This document shows, in pieces, positions 55,934 to 64,000 of a DNA stretch of 64,000 nucleotides. How positions within the stretch are numbered: position 1 is the stretch's first letter; every line of letters begins with the position of its first letter. This stretch comes from Filosporella fistucella (Eukaryota; Ascomycota; Leotiomycetes; Helotiales): contig JAQJZZ010000010.1 in NCBI GenBank assembly GCA_030077755.1, positions 620,001 through 684,000 on the forward strand, in the 5' to 3' direction. The position numbers and the translations under genes are program-made. The notes beneath the pieces were generated by a model. It saw only the letters and a program-made list of their open reading frames with translations. It was not told the origin of the DNA and made no database searches.

Positions 55934-56773
55934 TGCCTCTGAACGAAGGGGAAGGGAAGAGCCAATAGATTATGTTCTGATGGTGCTGGATTTGGAAGGC
56001 ATGATCAATGACGAGAAATGAAAAATATATCTAAAGGTTTTATTGCAGCATACCATGACTTGTGATATCTCAAGAAGGGATACCTGGATCCGTCCTAATT
56101 GAGCGAAGAATCGAAAAATGATGATAAGACAAAGTTCCAAATCCGACACTGCTGATTTGCGGAAAATGCAGGTGGCTTCGAAATTGGGTTTTTATTGTAA
56201 GCTTTCTATTCAACTGAGCCACTTCGCTAGATAGCGCTGGGCTTATGTGGTTTGTTTCGTCTGTATCATCAGGAATACTTCTTCAACACTATCAATATTG
56301 CACATGTTGGGCTCAAGTGAAGGTGGCGAACCGTGGCGGCATTGCGATGCCACGTCTGACAAGTGAATAACGAGGCAGCGTTTGCAAAATGGGGAAGAGG
56401 ATTTCGGCAATTTCAGCATCGCGAAAGAACGTAGCTCCCTACAGTACATACCCATAAAAACGGTCTATGTGTTCATTCCTTCGTATAGCGAGAAAGCTTG
56501 ATAGTAGGTGTCTCAGGTCGAGGCATCCTATGACTCAAATAACGTTGAAGAGTTTACAAAGCGGTAGCCAATTCGGTAGCTGACTGTACTTCCATACAAA
56601 ACACTAGTCTAGCCTGGAGAAGACATGAGCAACAGCGAACTCTGCTACAAAAATCATGTCTTGAGAATTGAGGGGTATCAATGATTAAGGAGGATATTCT
56701 CCTTATCCATATATTATACACGAGCAGCATGCTCTTTTGGTATCCAATAATTGTACACCTTCCCTTGCCCTAA
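55934..56773. other. Intergenic, nothing recognised
   Basis: Convergent 3' ends of the membrane protein gene and the hydrolase gene. No feature seen. Confidence 0.55.
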
Positions 56774-57914
56774 TTACAGCCCCTCTTTGGACAGCATATC
56801 TGCGATGTCGAGGTAGAATGCAATAGCATTGAATCTGTATTCATCAGAACGAATCCTGTATGTTGTGGGGAGAGATAAACGACTCACTTTCTCTTGTTAC
56901 CCGTAGCCTGCCAAACAAACCATCTGAGTCTATTCGTCCAATTAATCAAGTCCAAATGACTAACATCTACTAACGTCCCTTTATACTTCCCCCATTTCGC
57001 ACTCTCTACACTGACCAAACCATCATTTGGCCCCTCTAATCTCTCAACAATCTTATGGGGCTGTCTGAACGCGCTCCATATACTTGGATTGACGGTGGCT
57101 CCATAAGAAAAGTATTGAACATCCGGATCATCAGGCGTCTTGGGATTGAATTCCTCAAGCATGTATTTCCTCGTCAACTGGCTGAAAGCCCCAGTACTGA
57201 GCCCAACGCTCTCTAACAATTTATACACATGTGGTAGATAATTCGGTCCGTATTCCTGGAATATAAAATCTGCGAAAGCGGAGCCCCGATGAGGGCTAGA
57301 AATCGTCGTCAAGGACAGGACTCTGACATTGTCAGGCTGCAACCTGGAAATCATGTATCGAGCGTCCAATCCACCCATAGAATGTGCAATGATATTAACA
57401 CTCTTCCCGTTCGCTTTGGTAGCAATATCTTCTCCTAGTTTCGCAGCTCGTTCTTCGATACTAGCAGATGCTGGAACGGATGCTGTTATGACCTCCATGC
57501 CATTTGCGCGCATAGCCTCTGTAATACCACGCCAGTAATGCACTCCTGGAAATAGATCCCCTGCTAGACGTAGCTCGTCGAAGCCCATAAGACCGTGTGC
57601 CAGGACAATTGGATTTTTGGGAGTTGCTATTTCAATTAGCATTCTTTGATCATTTTCAGAATCCAGTTAATCATACCATAATTTTCCCTAATAGTAGCAA
57701 AATCATCCTCAATCGCCCTCCCTAAGTCATTGACTCTCGGATCATCGTTCTGTCTATGTTCATTCTGCACTTTCTTCTCTCTGTGATAACGACGACCGCT
57801 CGAAAAGGGCATTGCTCTGCATAGGTAAGGGCGTGGTAGGAAGAGGGACTTTCGAGGCACATTTTGGAAGAGAGGCCATCTCGTGCGTGCTACACGAGCT
57901 GCTGAATGTGTCAT
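56774..57914 (-). CDS. Lipase-like alpha/beta hydrolase, probably mitochondrial
   Basis: Serine hydrolase acting on an ester or lipid substrate. Exons 57677-57914, 56888-57626 and 56774-56855; 352 aa. Intron 1 (GTATGA...TGCTAAT...ATAG, 50 nt) joins ENY to ATPKNPIV; intron 2 (GTGAGT...TACAG) adds the C-terminal FNAIAFYLDIADMLSKEGL. The catalytic domain starts at about residue 83: oxyanion-hole block VLAHGLMGFDEL, nucleophile elbow AHSMGG, GPNDGLVSVES with the probable acid, and VSHLDLINW with the probable His. This is the bacterial-LipA-like lipase fold. The N-terminus is basic, Ser/Arg/Leu-rich and without acidic residues for about 40 positions (MTHSAARVARTRW...PFSSGRRYH), as in mitochondrial presequences. 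A longer in-frame start at 58136 is possible but less likely. Confidence 0.88.
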
Positions 57915-58395
57915 TGCATTGAGTTGAGGAAGGAAAGTGCGGGACGGCCATTCTGGGGAATGTGAGAATTTGAGGTTCGTGCTATAGAATGACTCGGGAG
58001 TCGCGATGTTGCAGTGACGTAGGAATTTTGACCCTGGTCGACATGTGACATGAGGCTGAAAATGCCAATTGGAAGATGTGATATGAAGTCTAATAAGAAA
58101 AGCTATACTGAGATAACATTTGACAGAAAGTGACATGCTGTTTGGATCAAGCTTTAACTTGTGGTAGTGAAAGTTTGGATATAAGAAATGTCACAAAACC
58201 CCAAACCAACCCACAGCAAATTCAGGGGATATCTTCGTGCAATTGCAACTAGTCTATACAGCACTCCTTCATTCTGAATCTCAATCGACATGTCCTGCAG
58301 CTGAAAGCTCATGTAATAGGATTTCGAATTGAACCCCAACACTCACTTCTAGGTCATACACCCGTACCAGTTCCTTCATCCATCAGACATCCAAT
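57915..58395. other. Short intergenic interval
   Basis: Promoter of the hydrolase gene and 3' end of the V-ATPase subunit gene, which are on the same strand. Nothing else seen. Confidence 0.55.
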
Positions 58396-59082
58396 CTATT
58401 TCGGAATCTCGATACGATCCGGAACAACAGGCTTGATATCAAAGACGGCCTTCAATAAATCCTTCACGACCTTGTCTTGTCCCTTCTTGCCAGCCTCCTT
58501 GATCTCCTTCATCTTCTGCTCCGCATCCTTATTCGCATCTTCTTCGGCCTTCTTATTTCCGCTGGAATGCTGCGAACCGATAGTCAGTATCATTTTTGCC
58601 ATGTACAATCCATAGCTTTCGTTATTCGAACATGAAACCCTCTAGGAAGAGTACCCAGTAAGATTGCCAAGACATACCTCAGACTCAAACTTCTTGAACT
58701 CATCATCCTTCTTCTTCTTGTAGCTATCAATTTCCTTCTTTGCCTCGTCCCTGGCCTCCTTTACACGCTTTGTGCGGTCTATGTCGAGTCAGTCATCGTG
58801 ACGGGGGCCATGGTGGTAGAGGGAAGCTGCCTTACACTCTCTGGCTGTAAACAGTTAGCATAAATTCAATTGCCCTTCTTCAAATTGGAACACCTACATC
58901 TCTGAACAATCTTCTGAGCTTCTCTCTCAGCCTGCCCCAATAATCAGCTCCCATACCCACCCTAAATATTCAGTCAATCACCTACATCGAGGAGGGTCTG
59001 AATACCCGCTGAGTTTTGTGCAGACTGTGACCCCGCATTAGCTAAAGTCCCCCCATTTCCCTAGCGGAGCAGAACATGCCAT
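58396..59082 (-). CDS. vma10: V-type proton ATPase subunit G
   Basis: Peripheral-stalk subunit of the vacuolar H+-ATPase, pairing with subunit E. Six exons: 59080-59082 (ATG only), 58986-59024, 58898-58931, 58836-58844 (9 nt), 58678-58778 and 58396-58569; 119 aa, the usual length. The family start M|SAQNSAGIQTLLD needs the Met-only exon: no other ATG lies in frame, and the intron after it begins GCATGT, so it would be a GC-AG intron ending TCACAG. The 9-nt exon completes QRS-RE-Y before RTKRVKEARDEAKKEID. The protein is a charged coiled coil (DAEREAQKIVQ, FKKFESE|HSSGNKKAEED) ending KDLLKAVFDIKP. It is divergent from pet117. Confidence 0.9.
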
Positions 59083-59367
59083 CTTGCAATCCCTCTTCAA
59101 GAATACACAGCGAGATGTTTATGTTGAAAGCTCGTTATCGCAGGACGTCGTGCAGATAGAGATGCAAGCTCGCGAGGATAGCTTCGCTCCAAAAGCAATG
59201 AAGCTCCCGATCCCTGCGCGGCAACTTCCGTTTCCGATAACGTATGTATCTGCCAAAATTATCTAACACTCTCAAATCCCGAACGAAAATACTCAATCGA
59301 GGAATTGAGTTCTGGTTTAGGGCTTTTAAGGAGTTGAGCTTGATCGAGGACTTGAAGACGAGAAATT
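59083..59367. promoter_or_regulatory. Divergent promoter between vma10 and pet117
   Basis: A 285-bp interval separating two start codons pointing away from each other. No TATA box recognised. Confidence 0.6.
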
Positions 59368-59679
59368 ATGTCCCGCGCTGCAAAACTCACCCTTACGGGT
59401 ACATCTCTATTCGCCGTTGCCACTGTTTTCTTCGTTCATTATGGTCAACAGGCCGAGAAAGCTGTTCGTACCCTTTCTCAATTACACCATTCAAAATATG
59501 CAAGGTAGAAACTAATATGGCTTCAGGCAATGCATGCAGGCGTTCTGCGAGACATGGATCAGCAACGAATAAAGAGAGAACGACAACTCGATTTCGATAT
59601 GCAGAGGGCGTTGGAGGAGGAGTATAAGAAAGTACAGACAGTATCTGATGGAGGGGCTGCGGTCGAGAGGCCACGGTGA
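59368..59679 (+). CDS. pet117: Cytochrome c oxidase assembly factor Pet117
   Basis: Small mitochondrial inner-membrane protein needed for complex IV assembly, linking it to haem a synthesis. Exons 59368-59463 and 59527-59679; the intron has an unusual donor GTTCGT, a CTAAT branch and acceptor TTCAG; 82 aa. The start MSRAAKLTLTGTSLFAVATV is a membrane segment, then FVHYGQQAEKA|AMHAGVLRDM and a charged helix (QQRIKRERQLDFDMQRALEE), exactly the family pattern. Two other frames are also open across the gene, which could hide it in naive gene calls. Confidence 0.9.
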
Positions 59680-60103
59680 CATTGATATGCTTCTGAAGAC
59701 TCAACTCAACTATTACGGTGTATCATAAGTGGTGTATAATAGAGGCATTGGGCGGCGCGGGATTCAAATCAGGTCATTTTAAGGCAGGTGCAAACGGGCA
59801 TCCATGTAAAGCAACAGCAAAGGGTGGATGGAAGCATGAGTCAAATCATACTGTGCATTATCTCATCGTCTTCTTCAGTCATCTTCCTCCCCAAGAAATC
59901 TAGATATGGTACAGCCGGCTCTTTGGCCCAATGCTCGCTGAGTCTTTTTCGCTGCTCGCCCACTCGAAAGAACGCAACCAAATTCACAAAGCATCTTTCC
60001 TTTTTTGTTTCAGGCATTCTGCTGATTCCTAAACGCCTTGTTATGCAAAGAATATCGCCCCTCCATCCTCAGCTGTCCTATACATTCTTACACTTCCCAA
60101 GCC
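59680..60103. other. Convergent intergenic interval
   Basis: 3' ends of pet117 (plus) and rpb2 (minus). Nothing else recognised. Confidence 0.55.
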
Positions 60104-63100
60104 TTAACGAACTGAAATACCAGATCTCGTGGTAAACATTCTTGCAGCAATATTCATAGAAGCCAACTCTTGGAAGAGTAACTTCGCAGCGTACGGAATG
60201 TGGATTTGAGAAATCTTGGTCTTGTTCTTACAAGGTCGGCATTCGAAGGATTGGGTGGAGAGTTTTCTGGGAAAAGGTTAGCAATACTCTACAAGATGTG
60301 ATCAAATCACTTACGCAATCGGAGTCATCAGTCCACAGATGTCACACACATGGACTCTGAATGCATCCGAAACCTCAAATAATCTCTCCTTCAAGAAGGC
60401 GGCGGCGCCGTGAGAAATCATGCAATCACGCTCCATTTCTCCGAAACGCAGACCACCATCTCTAGCACGACCCTCAACTGGTTGTCTGGTCAGAATTTGA
60501 ACCGGTCCTCTGGCTCTGGCGTGAATCTTATCATCGACCATGTGACGCAGACGTTGGTAATATGTTGGGCCCAAGAATACTTGAGCATTCATCTTCTTAC
60601 CAGTATGCCCATGATACATGATCTCAAAGCCACGAGATTGATAACCATGAGCGCGGAGGAGGGAGGACACCGAGTCAACAGTAACGTCTGTGAAAGGAGT
60701 TGCGTCACCCTCCAAGCCACGAAGAGTTCCAACCTTACTCAATTGACACTCAATCAAATGTGCAATTGTCATACGAGACGGAATGGCGTGCGGATTGATG
60801 ATCAAATCAGGCACGATTCCTTGACTTGTGAAGGGCATATCCTCGTGTCGATATGTAATACCAATGGTACCCTTCTGCCCGTGACGAGAGGCGAATTTGT
60901 CACCAATCTGGGGAATCTTGGTTGTGCGCATTCGTACCTTGACGAAGCGAAGACCCTCAGCATTAGTAGTGACAAGCACCTGATCGACAATACCATTCTC
61001 GGTGCTTCGAAGAGGAGTTGATGCATCACGCTTGACGTGAGCCTTTGTACGCTGACCAAGTTCCTCTGCATCTGGAGCGATTGGAGCTGTCTTCCCAATG
61101 ATAATGTCCTCTCCAGACACACGAACACCAGGAGCAACAATTCCATCGTCGTCGAGCTTGTCATATGTACCGTGCTTCAATCTCAACGTGTCGGCTCTAA
61201 ATGGCTTTTCAAACTGCTCGACAACGTTCATACCAATACGCTTCTCCTGATCCGTGTATGCTCGGTAGAACAAACTACGGAACAGCCCACGATCGATACT
61301 ACTTTGATTCATGATGACGGAATCTTCTTGGTTATAGCCGGAATAACACGCAATCGCGACGATAGCGTTCTGGCCGGCAGGAAGTTCACGGAATTTCAGG
61401 AATTCCATAGAGCGGGTTGTGGCAAGGGGCTTTTGTGGGTAATAGAGGATGTTTGCCATAGTATCCATACGTTGGGTAAAATTTGTAAGGAAAAATCCCA
61501 TGGCCTGCTTCCCCATAGCAGATTGGTAAGTATTACGAGGAGACTAGCTTGTTAGTAGCGATTCAAAAACAGAAGCATATGCAGCTTACCTGGTTGTGAT
61601 CGGGGAAGGGGATAATGCTTGCACAAATACCAAGTATCATACTTGGATGGATCTCGCAATGAGTCCAGATGTGTGCGGTGGGATTTATAGGAGCCTTGAC
61701 TCGCTTATTCAAATCCTCCTTCTCAGGTGGTGCGATCTGATATCCAGCTTGCAGCTGTCGAGAAATATCCAAATCTTCTGGCGTCATAACAATCATAATC
61801 GTCTCTTCTTCCTCAGCGTCGACGTATTCAACTGCACCTTCAAGGATCAAGCCTTGAAACCCGAAATATCCGGGTTGTTTTTCCTTATCTTGGAACTTCA
61901 TACCTTGGTATGCAGCATCTCCCTCCAATCGTCGTACATGTTCTTTACTGAAGACGAGATTTCCCTTGTTCTGACTTGCGGGATCGTTGTCGATAACGAA
62001 AAGAGGTCGACACACTCGGCCGGCATCTGTAAAGATCTTAAATTCTCTGTCTCGGATATCTCTGATCAAGGAAACTTCATGTGAAATCAAATGAGATCTT
62101 CGAAGCTCTTGAACTGTCTTAACAAGATGGCCAGGGTCTCTGTGTACACCAACCCAGACACCGTTAACGAAGACTTTGGTTGCGTTGGGAGACCGAAGTG
62201 GTTCGTACTCTTCCAGGACTTCCATGTTTCGCTGAATCATGAATTCGACGATAGGCTCACTGGGTGTACCGACTGTGACGTAGCACATGAGGGATAAGTT
62301 CTTGACCAAACCACAAGCTTGACCTTCTGGGGTCTCGGCAGGGCACACCAAACCCCAATGCGTGTTGTGAAGTTGCCGAGGCTTAGCAATCTTGCCATCA
62401 CGACCAATGGGTGTATTTGTACGTCGCAAATGTGACAAGGTAGAGGCAAAGGTATATCTATTGAGCACCTGTGAAACACCAGCGGTGGAGCTGGCAGCCT
62501 TCTTCTGGTCTCCCCAATTACCAGTTGCCAATGAATATTTCAGGCCGTTAGTGATCGTGGTCGCTTTCACTCCGAGGGTAAGGTTAAATTCTCGATTGTT
62601 CTCGACACACCGTTGAAGATATTTGTAAACATCTCCAGTCAATCTGCGAAACAGATTGCGGAAAAGCTTTGCAAGAAGAGGACCAGCAAGATCCAGGCGC
62701 TTCTTTCCAAAATGATCTCTGTCATCAGTTTCCCGACGACCGAGAGCGCATTGCAACATCTTATGAATCATGTAACCCAAGAAGAAAGCTTTGCGAGTCT
62801 CACTGCCTTCCTTTTGTGAAATATGGGGCAGCAGCTCCTTCTGCATGATATCTCGAGCGTATTTTATACGCTTATCACGAGTCATGCTTGTGCCTGATCC
62901 ACGCTTTCCAATGAAATCTAAGGCAACCTCTCGGTCTTGGATGACGAAGGCCTCCTCGATACAAGGCTTGAGCATCTCAAGCATCTGCGTATCTGTCCGA
63001 TCGTAGCAAATGTGGTTCAAAATGTCCTCATCAGATACAACTCCAAGAGCACGAAAGACGATAGCAATCGGGATATCACTTTTGATATATGGGAGTGTAG

Positions 63101-63986
63101 ATTTGATGGTCTGGCCAAAACCGCCACGCTGACCATCTCCCTTTGCATAAAGCTTGATCGTCAGTGAAGAAATAAGGCGCGAGCCCTTCTCAAGAGCACT
63201 TCGAATCTCGGCGATGTATGGAGTTGGACTGGGTGCGGATTTCTTAAAGACTTGGACGATATTGGCTGCGCTACGCTCCTGAGCAATCAAAACCTTTTCG
63301 GACCCGTTGATGATGAAATATCCTCCTTGGTCGTAAGGACATTCGTTGTATGCGTACAGGTCGTCCTCGGTGAATGGATGTAAGGAACAGTATTTTGATC
63401 TCAGCATCATTGGAAGCTTGCCAACGAAAACTCGATCGGGTTGGCGCTCATTCTTGTCACCATCCATACCACCATCATCCTCGGCTTCCCATACAAGTCG
63501 AGTTGGATGCTCGCCTGTGCGTGCCATCTCAGCCTCCTGTTCCTCGTCAAGCTCATTGAGAGGGACTATGCGCTCAACCGCCACTGAAACCTTCTTTGTC
63601 ATTTCCAGATACACCGGACTCGAGTAGGTAAGGTTTCTCAATCGTGCTTCTTGTGGCATCATGACATTTGTGCTTCCATCACCTTCTGTCATGGCTGGGC
63701 GCGACAGCAAAATGGTGCCAAACTTGATTTCATATCTTCGAAGGGCGATCGGGTTGTCGTCAGACGAGGGAGGATTATTCTGGTCGAGGGTGAGCTGGGA
63801 ATTTTCTTCGACGAGCTCCTGCATGGTAGTCGAGACAAATTCATTGAAAGAATCGATTTGTTGCGACACTAAGCCTTTGGCATCGAAGAACGATGAGATG
63901 ACTGCCCAACAGTCCTCGGCTGTGATATTTGTATCCTCCTCCTCATACTCGTCGTCATACTCGTATCCTTCCTCGTATTCCGCCAT
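60104..63986 (-). CDS. rpb2: DNA-directed RNA polymerase II second-largest subunit RPB2
   Basis: Catalytic-core subunit of Pol II, forming the active-site wall, hybrid-binding region and clamp. Exons 61590-63986, 60315-61543 and 60104-60266; introns GTAAGC...GCTAG and GTAAGT...CCCAG join in frame; 1262 aa, normal for ascomycetes. The acidic start ([14 protein letters not shown]) is followed by protrusion and lobe sequences and family blocks in order: [91 protein letters not shown], and the C-terminal clamp zinc site VHVCDICG...FECRPCKNK. The C-terminus [15 protein letters not shown] is complete. The complete coding sequence is present; its promoter lies beyond the window end. Confidence 0.97.
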
Positions 63987-64000
63987 CTTGAAATGACTTC

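Noticed and set aside
59244..59627. 127-codon plus-strand frame over the Pet117 gene
   Set aside because: It is a different frame from the clearly conserved Pet117 exons and starts upstream in the promoter.
29101..63986. Pol I (rpa43) and Pol II (rpb2) subunit genes in one window
   Set aside because: They are about 30 kb apart with unrelated genes between; no sign of functional clustering.
1..64000. CRISPR array, rRNA genes, bacterial-type operons or intact transposon
   Set aside because: None seen: no regularly spaced identical repeats, no rRNA-like sequence, and no transposase or reverse transcriptase frame recognised. Short, diverged element remnants cannot be excluded by eye.

Overview
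This is a filamentous-ascomycete genomic window. The gene models carry short (about 45-100 nt) introns with GTATGT/GTAAGT-type donors and CTAAC/CTAAT branch sites, and the protein set is that of Leotiomycetes. The light-responsive NsdD/LTF1-type GATA factor and the general protein style point to a Sclerotiniaceae-like (Botrytis/Sclerotinia group) fungus. That placement is inference; no database search was possible.

Layout. 1-23 kb is almost gene-free. The one firm gene is an NsdD/SUB-1/LTF1-type GATA regulator (5.3-6.8 kb, minus) with very long non-coding flanks, a leader carrying an overlapping upstream ORF, and several small tandem duplications. 23-28 kb is a decayed patch: a Zn2Cys6-type regulator with an imperfect zinc cluster, a CmcJ/NvfI-family oxidoreductase pseudogene with a stop and a frameshift, and a C-terminal scrap of a trichothecene-pump-type MFS transporter. 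Together they look like the remains of a small specialised-metabolism locus. 28-31.5 kb holds compact housekeeping genes: a free-methionine-(R)-sulfoxide reductase, Pol I subunit A43 and an Erj5-type J protein. 31.6-37.1 kb holds two paralogous small secreted cysteine-rich proteins in opposite orientation, with a multiply broken membrane-protein pseudogene between them. 38-47 kb has an alpha-arrestin-like protein, an MFS transporter (both with PPSYE motifs) and a Boi1/2-type SH3-SAM-PH polarity scaffold, all on the minus strand. 50-64 kb has a large Gln/Ser/Pro-rich MIZ/SP-RING protein, a small two-helix membrane protein, a lipase-like hydrolase with a mitochondrial-type presequence, V-ATPase subunit G and Pet117 (divergent pair), and the complete RPB2 coding sequence.

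Among the less usual things seen are minimal exons. The methionine sulfoxide reductase gene is best explained by a Met-only first exon and a 5-nt internal exon. V-ATPase subunit G needs a Met-only exon followed by a GC-AG intron, plus a 9-nt internal exon. The secreted paralogue pair with identical internal exon lengths is the best candidate for a previously undescribed family.

All exon coordinates were derived by hand from splice motifs and reading-frame continuity; they are models, not transcript evidence.
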